DNA from: an uncultured Planctomycetota bacterium
GTDB lineage: Bacteria; Planctomycetota; Phycisphaerae; UBA1845; UTPLA1
Assembly (NCBI GenBank): GCA_900696465.1
Contig: CAADGE010000046.1
Location: 203,858 to 267,857, forward strand
Length of the DNA: 64,000 bases
Direction of reading: 5' to 3'
Below, piece after piece: positions 9,455 to 16,829 of this stretch. The notes under the pieces were generated by a model. The model saw only the letters and a list, made by a program, of their open reading frames with translations, did not search any database and was not told the origin of the DNA. The position numbers and the translations under genes were made by a program. Within the stretch, counting starts at the first letter, position 1. The number at the start of each line of letters is the position of its first letter.

Positions 9455-10961
9455 CATCCTCCAGATCAGCACGGCCGACGTCCTTGGTGGTGCGGAACGG
9501 GTCGCGTACGAACTTCACCGTTCGTATCGCCGACTCGGCCATCGCAGCCGCCTCCTCGTTGGTCGGCGGCGAACCGACGATCCGGACGTGCAGCTCCTGA
9601 CGCATGAACACGCGGGCGATCCGTGGCGGCGATTCTGGTGGAGGCGACATGCCCGGCTGCAACCGAACTTCACGACGACGCGCGGCGCGCGGTGGCTGGC
9701 GCGCTGGTATCAGCGGCTGGCCGAACCCGCCGGATGGCTCGACACGCTTCGCGGCGTGGAGGATTTTCACTATCCAGGAGCATGGGATCTGCTGGATCGT
9801 CTCCCGCGACGACCGGACATCATTCACGCCCACAATCTGCACGGGAAATACTTTGATTTGCGAGCCCTTCCGCAATGGTCGCGCGTGGCGCCACTCGTGC
9901 TCACGCTGCACGACGCCTGGCTGATGACCGGCCATTGTGCCCATTCGATGGATTGCACACGCTGGCAAAGCGGCTGCGGCGGCTGCCCGGACCTGTCGAT
10001 CTACCCGGCGATTCGCCGCGACGCCACGGCACGGAATCACCGACGCAAGGCCGATATCTTCCGGCAATGTCGGTGCTACGTCGCGACGCCCAGTCGCTGG
10101 CTGATGGATCGTGTGCATCGGTCCATTCTTGCGCCGGCGATCCTGGACGCAAAGGTGATTCCGAACGGCGTCGATACCACGGTCTTTCATCCGGGGGATC
10201 CGTTGGCCGCTCGCGACGCGCTGCGCCTGCCGAAGAATGCTGACATTCTGCTCTTCGCGGCCTATGGCATCACAAAAAACACCTTCAAGGATTACGAAAC
10301 GCTTCGCGCGGCAGCCACCCGACTCGGAAAGCAGGCAGATCAGAGAGCGGCGGATCGCCCGCTGTTGATTCTCGCGCTCGGCGATGACGGGCCGTCGCAG
10401 CGTGTCGGCCGCGCCGAGATCCGCCTCATTCCGCACGTATCGAATCCTCATATCGTCGCGGAGTACCACCGCGCCGCGGATTTCTATGTGCATGCCTCGA
10501 AAGCTGACACCTTCCCGACGTCGATCCTCGAAGCCATGGCCTGCGGGCGACCGGTCGTTGCTACTGCCGTCGGCGGCATTCCCGAACAGGTCGTTTGTCT
10601 TGAGGGCCGGACACGAGGGCAAAACGAAGCGACCGGCCTGCTGGTTCCACCGGGCGATGCCGATGCAATGGCATCTGGAATCGACCGTTTGCTGGGAGAT
10701 GATGCGCTTCGCAGTCGGCTGGGCCGAAACGCGGCACGCCGCGTCGATGCAATGTATCGACTCGAAACTCAGGTTGAAGCGTATCTGAACTGGTACGAAG
10801 CGATCACCGGCCGACACATTCGTTCACCAGCGACTGCTCAGGAGCAATCCGAAAAACAGCATGAGCGTGTAGGAAAAAAGCACCCCGACAAACGCCGCGA
10901 CGCCGGCGACCAGCCGGGCCCTCGGAAGCCGGAGGTAGTCGCTCAGGGCACGCCCCAGTAA
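9435..10961 (+). CDS. Family 4 glycosyltransferase (WcaC-like)
   Basis: A 508-residue GT-B retaining glycosyltransferase. The N-terminus has STADVLGGAERVAYEL, the acceptor-side glycine loop; residues near 130-190 hold HAHNLHG, TLHDAWLMTGHC and a cysteine cluster (SGCGGCPDL) seen in colanic-acid-type WcaC relatives; the C-terminal domain has HASKADTFPTSILEAMACG with the E-x7-E donor motif. I start at the ATG at 9435, whose product begins just before the first strand; the frame is open further upstream inside the deacetylase gene. The last 46 codons lie antisense to the end of the next, minus-strand gene and add a basic tail unlike the family. Last gene of the glycan run. Confidence 0.88.
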   Translation: MQRPALDILQISTADVLGGAERVAYELHRSYRRLGHRSRLLVGRRRTDDPDVQLLTHEHAGDPWRRFWWRRHARLQPNFTTTRGARWLARWYQRLAEPAGWLDTLRGVEDFHYPGAWDLLDRLPRRPDIIHAHNLHGKYFDLRALPQWSRVAPLVLTLHDAWLMTGHCAHSMDCTRWQSGCGGCPDLSIYPAIRRDATARNHRRKADIFRQCRCYVATPSRWLMDRVHRSILAPAILDAKVIPNGVDTTVFHPGDPLAARDALRLPKNADILLFAAYGITKNTFKDYETLRAAATRLGKQADQRAADRPLLILALGDDGPSQRVGRAEIRLIPHVSNPHIVAEYHRAADFYVHASKADTFPTSILEAMACGRPVVATAVGGIPEQVVCLEGRTRGQNEATGLLVPPGDADAMASGIDRLLGDDALRSRLGRNAARRVDAMYRLETQVEAYLNWYEAITGRHIRSPATAQEQSEKQHERVGKKHPDKRRDAGDQPGPRKPEVVAQGTPQ

Positions 10962-11819
10962 CACACCCAGCAGCAGGATGTAACCTGCTATTCCCCCGAA
11001 AAAAGTCGTCCACTGCCACCAGGGCAATCGCCAGAGACGGTGTTCTTCCATGTAGATAGGCACGATTCCGGTAAAGAGCTTCGAAGTCTTCGTGATCGCG
11101 AAAACCAGCAGCATCATGACCACATAGGCCCCGACCGGACCCGCGACGGCGGCGATCACTCGGAGAATCTGCGCCTTGCGGAGCCGGCAGCGACCGAAAG
11201 TCTGATGCATTAGAAACAAAACCAGCGCCGCGCCGAACAGACACAACAGCAGCGAAGCAGGCAGATGCAGGTAACGCAGATCGCCCATAGTCGGCCAGCG
11301 GGCAAGCCGCCATAGCTGCGCGAGCGAAGCGTCGCGCGGCCAGAACCAGATCGGCGGGCCCAGTCCGGTCCAGGCAGCAGCGCCGAAGACCTTAACGGCC
11401 AGCAGTACGACCGCAGCGGACACCGTGTGCAACGCTACGAGCGTAACCAGTATCGTCAGCAGAAGCTGAACGAGCAGCGCTCCGGAACGCACCGGGTCGT
11501 ACAACGTCACCCGTGTCCAATATCGCCGGGGTGCAAACGTAGCCAACAGTGTGCGAAACCACGAACGGATCGGCTGCCAGCGCCAGCAGTGCTCAAAGAG
11601 AAAATCTCCGCCGGCCAGCCGCCGCCGGAGCATCGGTCGCCACTGGAACTCAAGACCGCATTCCGGACACCGTGGTTGAGGCAGGCCGCGCAGATTGTAT
11701 CCACAGCGAGGACAGCACAGGTCGAAGGGGAGTCTCTCCCAGTCGGGTGCGCCGTTGATTAAGAGCGCATCGAGGTCCGCCGCGGACAAGTCGGTTTCCC
11801 GCGGGTGCGCGTCATCCAT
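10824..11819 (-). CDS. Zinc-ribbon multi-pass membrane protein
   Basis: A 331-residue protein of unknown function. Near residue 35 it carries the zinc ribbon CPRCGYNLRGL followed by RCPECG, a motif common in planctomycete membrane proteins. The rest (about 100-330) holds five or six hydrophobic segments, for example LLVQLLLTILVTLVAL, LLLCLFGAALVLFL and VVMMLLVFAI, so it is an inner-membrane protein with a cytoplasmic zinc-binding head. I chose the ATG at 11819; an in-frame TTG at 11873 is possible. Its 3' end overlaps the convergent family 4 glycosyltransferase by 138 bases. It follows a tiny hydrophobic peptide gene at 11890-11958 and may be in one transcript with it. No enzymatic motif is visible. 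Confidence 0.75.
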   Translation of the reverse strand: MDDAHPRETDLSAADLDALLINGAPDWERLPFDLCCPRCGYNLRGLPQPRCPECGLEFQWRPMLRRRLAGGDFLFEHCWRWQPIRSWFRTLLATFAPRRYWTRVTLYDPVRSGALLVQLLLTILVTLVALHTVSAAVVLLAVKVFGAAAWTGLGPPIWFWPRDASLAQLWRLARWPTMGDLRYLHLPASLLLCLFGAALVLFLMHQTFGRCRLRKAQILRVIAAVAGPVGAYVVMMLLVFAITKTSKLFTGIVPIYMEEHRLWRLPWWQWTTFFGGIAGYILLLGVLLGRALSDYLRLPRARLVAGVAAFVGVLFSYTLMLFFGLLLSSRW

Positions 11820-11889
11820 CGCGGACGGATTCGACACCGACGGCAGCCCTCGCACGCAACAACCGACCCTCAATGCAGCGGGACGTGTA

Positions 11890-11958
11890 TCAGAGGAAGA
11901 AGAAGATCAGATCGATGATCGCGAAGATCAACTGAATGATGATGGTAAAAATGTCCAT
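11890..11958 (-). CDS. 22-residue hydrophobic membrane peptide
   Basis: A very short frame: an ATG at 11958 and 22 codons that are almost entirely Ile, Leu and Phe with two Asp and one Gln, ending in IFFFL and TGA. It would form a single membrane helix. GAAAGGTAT lies upstream with AAAGG 10 bases from this ATG; an in-frame ATG at 11967 would give 25 residues but sits too close to that site. The same GAAAGGTAT precedes the 53-residue peptide at 40752-40913. Size and composition resemble type I toxin peptides (Ibs, TisB) or small subunits of membrane complexes, but there is no sequence match I can name. It lies between the thioredoxin-like lipoprotein gene and the zinc-ribbon membrane protein gene. 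Confidence 0.5.
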   Translation of the reverse strand: MDIFTIIIQLIFAIIDLIFFFL

Positions 11959-11999
11959 GGCACACATACCTTTCGGCGAGGCGACCCGCTCACTCGATT

Positions 12000-13106
12000 C
12001 TAGGGGGCTTCGCGCGTATCGGCGGCGAGGGAGGCCGTGGAATCGGCAGTGCCGATGTCACCGCGCAGCCAGCCGATCAGCAGGTAATCCGCCGAGATGC
12101 GCCCCTGAACGGCCGTGGGGTCGTATTCAACCGTGAGAATCGTCTGACCGGCTCCATCGAGCATGGACTGCGCACGCGCCGGCTCAATCTGATCGAAGAA
12201 TCCCCTGTCACGCAGATTCCTCGACAGGCGCGAAGCGACATCCAGCCCCAGCGGTCCGGCCTTCGCCCGACTCGGCAGCGATGAAAAGGGCACGATCGCC
12301 AGGCGCGGATTTCTCGTACGATCCAGGCGACGCTCTACAAGACCGGCGGCCTGTTCGGCGAGACGGGCCGGCTCGTCGTTGCGAGCCACCACTTCACCCA
12401 GCGTCTGCCCTTCCCCGGAAGCCACATTGATGAGCTTGAGCCGCAGGGCCGTCTCACCGGCGGTGAGTCGGTTGTCTTCCCGTGAACCGCCGCCGCGTAC
12501 CAGCTCGCGCACCTGCTGCTCCAGCGAGCTGATCGGCGTGTCGGAAAACGCCCGCATCACCACGCGACCCGAGCGATTAAGCACGAACCGCGCCGGCAGG
12601 TCATAGCTCCACTCGGGCTCCAGCCAGGCACGCAGGTCGGTCCGCGCTTCCCGTGGAATGACGACACAGGGAAAGTTCCCTCCCGCGCTGTGGAGGATCG
12701 GCACCGTCGTACGCGCCCATTCCTGTGACGGATCGAGGTTACAGGCGATCACCTGGAACCCTTGATCCCTCAAGTCGTTCTGCAGGCGGGCAAGCATTTC
12801 CATTTCCTCGCGATTCTGCCGCGACCACGACGCCCAGAAATCGAGCAGGACGACGTGGTGCCGATACTTCGACACAAAGTCCTGCAGGCCGGCGGCATCA
12901 AGTACCGGTGCCATGTCGGGATAGCGATAAGCGAAGGAAGAGCCCGCCGGAGGATTGGACGGCGCCTTGCCTTGATAGTGCCAGGTATTCTCGGCGGGGT
13001 AGCCGTCCTGCGTGCAACCGACCGAGAGCAACAGCCCGACGGCACACGGAAGACAAATAAAAAGGAACACACGGACCGACTTGCAGCAGGTTCCCGGCAA
13101 CATCAT
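12000..13106 (-). CDS. Thioredoxin-fold lipoprotein lacking the CxxC motif, with FlgO-like C-terminal domain
   Basis: A 368-residue protein starting at the ATG at 13106, six bases after a GGAGG site. Residues 10-31 form a signal peptide ending in GC (Cys31), so it is a predicted lipoprotein. Residues 65-215 look like a TlpA/thioredoxin-like domain: VVLLDFWASW aligns with the strand and motif before the active site, but the expected CxxC is SRQN at 95-98, so no disulfide chemistry is possible. A cis-proline-like region (PARFVLNRSGRVV) is present. Residues 260-350 resemble the FlgO/CsgG-like domain (PRLAIVPFSSL, GLDVASRLSRNL, DYLLIGWLRG) found in outer-membrane-associated lipoproteins. Function unknown; a structural or binding role at the envelope is likely. 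Confidence 0.72.
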   Translation of the reverse strand: MMLPGTCCKSVRVFLFICLPCAVGLLLSVGCTQDGYPAENTWHYQGKAPSNPPAGSSFAYRYPDMAPVLDAAGLQDFVSKYRHHVVLLDFWASWSRQNREEMEMLARLQNDLRDQGFQVIACNLDPSQEWARTTVPILHSAGGNFPCVVIPREARTDLRAWLEPEWSYDLPARFVLNRSGRVVMRAFSDTPISSLEQQVRELVRGGGSREDNRLTAGETALRLKLINVASGEGQTLGEVVARNDEPARLAEQAAGLVERRLDRTRNPRLAIVPFSSLPSRAKAGPLGLDVASRLSRNLRDRGFFDQIEPARAQSMLDGAGQTILTVEYDPTAVQGRISADYLLIGWLRGDIGTADSTASLAADTREAP

Positions 13107-13220
13107 CCTTGACCTCCGGGCAATCGAGTTGCCCTCTGACATTCACAGCGGCGATAAGACACTTGCAAAATCTTCGCCTGCTCCGCGAACGCACACCTGA
13201 TATATCGGACGTCCTTGCAC

Positions 13221-14267
13221 TCAGTCTTGCGATGCCCCGATGGTCTCGGGCTGGCCGACCGATTCTTCGGCCCTTTTTTCAAGCACATGCATCCGGTCGC
13301 GCACCTCGAGGGCCATCCGGGAGTTCGGAAACTCCTCGACGATCTGCCGGCCGACCTCGATGGCCTCGCGCCAGTTGTGCTCCGTCACGGCAAAGGAAAA
13401 CTGCAAGCCCAGGTTGTGCAGCTTGCTGCGGAAGACGCCGCGGGCAGACTCCTCGAGCGCGGCAGCTTCGTTGCGCGTCAGGTACTGATCCAGTTCCTTG
13501 AGTATGGCGATGCCGCGATCCACTTCGTTTCGGCGCACGGCGTCGTCCCACTCCTTGAGCAGCCGACGCTTGTGCTCGCCACGGCGAACGGCAAACAGGC
13601 GGGGAAGTTCACGAACCTCCGCGCTTTCCGGATGCTGTGTCAGCAGGCGGTCCATCGCACGGCGCGCAGCGTCCCAGTTCTGCGCGTCCAGAAGCGAGCG
13701 CACCTGGGCGATCGACTCATGCACCACATGGCTGTTGAGCCGCTGGCTGCACAGGTCTACTTCGGCGCGAAGGCGAGCGGCTTCGTTCTTATAGCCGTGG
13801 CGATCTTCCAATTGCTCGACAAGGGCGTAGGCCGCCTCCAGATCACCGCGGACAATCTCCTCGTTGATTGCAAGCCGAAGCGCCGTGCGTTCGCGATCGC
13901 GATGCGTCAGTGCCCGGACCGTCTCTGAAAGTTGAACGTTTTCGGCAATGGTATCGAGATGCTTAACCGCCGTCTGCATGCTCGAGTGCATCTCACGAAA
14001 CGTGTCATACATGCGAAAGCTCGTGCCCTCGAGCTTCAGGAGCACATCGAGCACGCCGCGCAGGAACAGATAGACAGCCGAGAGAAAAAACGCCCCCGAG
14101 ACAACCGCGACCCCGGTGAGAACTGCGAGAAATTGTCCGTCGCGCGTATCCGCGAGAACAAAATAGGACGCAGCGACGATCAGGCCGAAGACGCCCGAGA
14201 GCGCCAGAAGACCGGCCAGCAAAGCAGACCGCCTGACCTGCTCAAATCGTTGCGGCATATCCGACAT
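13221..14267 (-). CDS. Two-helix membrane protein with helical repeat domain
   Basis: A 348-residue protein of unknown function. Near the N-terminus there are two strongly hydrophobic segments (about residues 16-40 and 47-70), placing a long C-terminal part in the cytoplasm or periplasm. Residues 75-330 are charged and helical with TPR-like spacing: AAYALVEQLEDRHG, WDAARRAMDRLLTQHP, and a final NWREAIEVGRQIVEEFP. The start at 14267 is favoured because a strong promoter (TTGACA, 17 bases, TAAAGT) ends at 14340, which excludes the GTG at 14339 as a realistic start. A second ATG follows at 14258. Planctomycetes carry many TPR membrane proteins of this kind; a scaffold role is a guess only. Confidence 0.72.
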   Translation of the reverse strand: MSDMPQRFEQVRRSALLAGLLALSGVFGLIVAASYFVLADTRDGQFLAVLTGVAVVSGAFFLSAVYLFLRGVLDVLLKLEGTSFRMYDTFREMHSSMQTAVKHLDTIAENVQLSETVRALTHRDRERTALRLAINEEIVRGDLEAAYALVEQLEDRHGYKNEAARLRAEVDLCSQRLNSHVVHESIAQVRSLLDAQNWDAARRAMDRLLTQHPESAEVRELPRLFAVRRGEHKRRLLKEWDDAVRRNEVDRGIAILKELDQYLTRNEAAALEESARGVFRSKLHNLGLQFSFAVTEHNWREAIEVGRQIVEEFPNSRMALEVRDRMHVLEKRAEESVGQPETIGASQD

Positions 14268-14339
14268 CACGGCACTCAAAAAACAGGACGGCAACCGCCC
14301 GCCACACTCGATGGTCGTCCCAAGTGACTGGCTGTTCAC

Positions 14340-14368
14340 ACTTTAGGGTATCACCACGTGTCTGTCAA
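14340..14368 (-). promoter_or_regulatory. Sigma-70-type promoter for the TPR membrane protein gene
   Basis: On the minus strand TTGACA (14368-14363), a 17-base spacer and TAAAGT (14345-14340). The -35 is a perfect match to the housekeeping consensus and the spacing is ideal. Transcription would begin near 14333, 66 bases before the ATG at 14267. Confidence 0.6.
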
Positions 14369-14466
14369 TCGACATGATGTTTAACCATCGCCGTCTTGGA
14401 AGCTTATGAACTTCATCAGCGGCCGCCAAAGAACGGTGAGTCTAACCAGACAATCGGTACTTCCGG

Positions 14467-14679
14467 TCAGCGCAACGGGTCCGTTGTAAGGATGGTACGG
14501 CCACGGCGATCGCTTCGGGCCTCGTCTTCGCGCTGGGCAAGATTCAGGGCTTCGTGCTCGGAGGACGCCTGCCGGCGGGCATCGGCAAGCAGCCGAAGAT
14601 AGGTCAGCACGCCGACCGCCAGAAAAAAGAGACTCACGGCCGTGACCGAGTCAATAGGCAAAGATGCAACCGGGTCCAT
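14467..14679 (-). CDS. Small single-pass membrane protein
   Basis: A 70-residue protein of unknown function from the ATG at 14679, which follows AAAGGA by 9 bases. Residues 10-27 form one membrane helix (VTAVSLFFLAVGVLTYL), followed by a charged helical tail rich in Arg, Glu and Ala (residues 30-60). It is the last member of a likely five-gene minus-strand operon that begins with the rhomboid gene at 18080, and starts 31 bases after the stop of the lipoprotein gene at 14711. No family recognised; length and topology fit an accessory membrane anchor. Confidence 0.6.
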   Translation of the reverse strand: MDPVASLPIDSVTAVSLFFLAVGVLTYLRLLADARRQASSEHEALNLAQREDEARSDRRGRTILTTDPLR

Positions 14680-14710
14680 GCCATTTATTCCTTTGCGAAC
14701 TTCAACCCGA

Positions 14711-15043
14711 TCAGCGGCTGAAGTCGGCATCATGCGTCGGCGAGAGCAGAATTACGTTCTGACTGAGAAACTCGCTCTCTTCCATGATGAGCGGGCGATA
14801 ACCCGGCTTGGACAGGCGGATCTGGCCATTGCCGTGGATTTCGTGCTTGAAGATGTTCCAGGCGCCTTTGCCGTCGGTATGGCCGATCAGTCGCCAGTTG
14901 CCGTTCGGCTCTTTCTGCTCGATGCGAACATTGTTCACCGAACTGGAAGTCTGGCGATCGCTGACCTGCCCGAAATGGGAAAACTCCGTGCAGCCGCCCA
15001 CCGCCACGAGGACGAGCAGCGCGGAAAAGCGCCCGGCCCGCAT
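14711..15043 (-). CDS. Small lipoprotein of unknown function
   Basis: A 110-residue predicted lipoprotein. The first 18 residues are MRAGRFSALLVLVAVGGC, a signal peptide with Cys18 at the lipobox. The mature part has a beta-rich look (VRIEQKEPNGNWRLIGHT, QIRLSKPGYRPLIM), and the last third resembles surface-exposed PEGA or carboxypeptidase-regulatory-like folds, though I cannot assign a family. The ATG at 15043 lies 8 bases after the stop of the ThiF/MoeB-like gene, so the two are surely co-transcribed. Much longer frames upstream run through that gene and are rejected because the signal peptide starts at 15043. Confidence 0.72.
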   Translation of the reverse strand: MRAGRFSALLVLVAVGGCTEFSHFGQVSDRQTSSSVNNVRIEQKEPNGNWRLIGHTDGKGAWNIFKHEIHGNGQIRLSKPGYRPLIMEESEFLSQNVILLSPTHDADFSR

Positions 15044-15050
15044 GCGCCGG

Positions 15051-16151
15051 TCAGTTACCGATGTACTTCGCGTAGACCGAGCGGGCCGTGTCGGGTTCAT
15101 GCGTGCCCTTGATGATCGCCCGGCCGTCGCGAAAGAGTGTGATCTCATAGTCCTCCACCTTGAAGCGTAGTAAGTATCGGTTGATCTGCGGGGGGAACTT
15201 GGCCACCGCGGCCACTCGAGCGGAAACGGCCTGTAAATCCACCTCCGGGCCGCTGGCGCCGATCTGCACGGCGTCACGTCCGCATAAGGAAGCCGTCCGG
15301 CTGCCGCCCGACGAATTGAGATAGTCGAATCGCCTGCCCTTGCAGCAGGGGCAATCGCCGGACTCAAAGGCATTTTGCAGATCGAAGGCGTCGAAGCGAC
15401 CCGCCCAAGCGTCTATCTGGATCAATTTGCGGCTCAATTGCTCGAATTTGCCGGTCAGTACTTTGACAGTTTCCACGCATTGCAGCGCGGCCACCAGATG
15501 CACGACGGGCGCCAGCACACCGGCCGTGTCGCAGGTCGGGCTCATGCCCGGCGGCGGTGGCTGCTCCCAGATACATCGAAGGCACGGCGTTCGACTCGGA
15601 AGGATCGGCATGACCATCCCCGTCGCAGCGACACAGGCGCCGTAGATCCACGGCATCCCGTGCTTGACCGCAACGTCGTTGATCAGAAAGCGGGTTTCAA
15701 AATTGTCGGTGCCGTCGAGAATCAACTGAGCACCGTCGATGTACGTCTCGATCGTGCCGGGATGTGCATCGGCGACGACCGGCTCGATCATGACGGTGGA
15801 ATTCACGGCGGATAGCTTCTGCGCGGCGGCAACGGCCTTGGGCATACCGTCGGCGGCGTCGCGCTCGTCAAAGAGTACCTGGCGCTGCAGGTTGTTCATC
15901 TCAACAAAGTCACGATCAACAATCCGCAGGAAGCCGACCCCGGCACGCACGAGGGTATCGGCGATCACCGTCCCCAGCGCCCCGCAGCCGATGAGCGTCA
16001 CACGTGACGCCAGCAGCGCGCGTTGACCGCACTCACCGATGGCGTCGAACAGCACCTGCCGGCTGTATCGCATCAGGTCGGAAGCTTCGTCGATGCGTCG
16101 GGCTTGATCAGATATCGGCATGGCGTCGGTACCGGAGGGGGGGGTACTCAT
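15051..16151 (-). CDS. thiF: ThiF/MoeB-family adenylyltransferase (E1-like)
   Basis: A 366-residue E1-like enzyme that adenylates the C-terminal glycine of a small sulfur-carrier protein (ThiS- or MoaD-like). The nucleotide fold shows LIGCGALGTVIADTLVRAGVG and DRDFVEMNNLQRQ; DGTDNFETRFLIND is the adenylation site. Two cysteine pairs, TPCLRC and GDCPCC, form the structural zinc site. PTCDTAGVLAPVV aligns with the segment holding the reactive cysteine of ThiF. The C-terminus (LCGRDAVQIGA and GRAIIKGTHEPDTA) matches the longer ThiF form seen in Gram-positive bacteria. No thiS, thiG or moaD is in view. The start could also be the ATG at 16121. It sits between a small membrane protein and a lipoprotein gene in an operon headed by a rhomboid protease. 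Confidence 0.88.
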   Translation of the reverse strand: MSTPPSGTDAMPISDQARRIDEASDLMRYSRQVLFDAIGECGQRALLASRVTLIGCGALGTVIADTLVRAGVGFLRIVDRDFVEMNNLQRQVLFDERDAADGMPKAVAAAQKLSAVNSTVMIEPVVADAHPGTIETYIDGAQLILDGTDNFETRFLINDVAVKHGMPWIYGACVAATGMVMPILPSRTPCLRCIWEQPPPPGMSPTCDTAGVLAPVVHLVAALQCVETVKVLTGKFEQLSRKLIQIDAWAGRFDAFDLQNAFESGDCPCCKGRRFDYLNSSGGSRTASLCGRDAVQIGASGPEVDLQAVSARVAAVAKFPPQINRYLLRFKVEDYEITLFRDGRAIIKGTHEPDTARSVYAKYIGN

Positions 16152-16211
16152 GTCTTGAATCCACCGACATCGTAATCGAATCGCGCGAGAGAATGAAGAC
16201 GCCCGGCGGGC

Positions 16212-16769
16212 CTACTGGTACGACGCAGATGGTGGTTCGTCTTCTTCCTTCGAAAGTGCCGCGAGGTAACCGTCGGGCGGCGGCGGCTCCTGCTCGTCGG
16301 GTAGACTCGGTGGGTGGATGCTGGCCGGATGCACGGCCTCGTAGTCCGACATCGCATCGGGCGCGACGCACAGTGACGCGCCTTCGGCACTCTCCATTCG
16401 ATAGTGATTCCACGAGTTGCGGGCCGAGCCCAGAAACATCGCCCCCAGGACGAGCACGACCATGTGGTTAAGACTCATCCCCAGACCGGCCGTAACGCCC
16501 GAGACTGAGTAAAGCAGCATGATCACGCCGCACAGACCGGTCACCGCGGCATCAATGAGCAGACCGGCTTTCTGCCGCGCGAAACAGAGCGCACCGGTCA
16601 CGAGCAGCAGCGCGCCGCCGATGCGGAGCATCCAGTAAAAAACGTCCACCATCGCGTTGTAAAAGCGGCTGTCGCTGATGCCGGTGGCGGCGAAAAACCA
16701 GCCGAAAAGGGACATGATGATGCCGGCGGCACACGCATGCGTGGCGACCTGTCGACATCGATCGATCAT
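16212..16769 (-). CDS. Four-helix membrane protein with acidic proline-rich tail
   Basis: A 185-residue inner-membrane protein of unknown function. Four hydrophobic segments are visible between about residues 14 and 115 (starting IIMSLFGWFFAATG, then MLRIGGALLLVTGALCF, LCGVIMLLYSV and MVVLVLGAMFLG). Residues 130-185 form a hydrophilic tail rich in Pro and Glu (DEQEPPPPDGY) that probably lies in the cytoplasm. It stands 60 bases after the rhomboid protease stop and 60 bases before the ThiF-like start, so it is likely in the same transcript. No family match is apparent. Confidence 0.68.
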   Translation of the reverse strand: MIDRCRQVATHACAAGIIMSLFGWFFAATGISDSRFYNAMVDVFYWMLRIGGALLLVTGALCFARQKAGLLIDAAVTGLCGVIMLLYSVSGVTAGLGMSLNHMVVLVLGAMFLGSARNSWNHYRMESAEGASLCVAPDAMSDYEAVHPASIHPPSLPDEQEPPPPDGYLAALSKEEDEPPSASYQ

Positions 16770-16829
16770 GTTGCGGCCCTCGATCGTCGTCCTCTCGTGC
16801 TTCGGCCAGATCGTCTCCGGCTGCTTGTC

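Noticed and set aside
9312-10817. 501-codon minus-strand frame opposite the family 4 glycosyltransferase
   Set aside because: A shadow of a GC-rich gene: the glycosyltransferase has intact family motifs and the antisense product has none.
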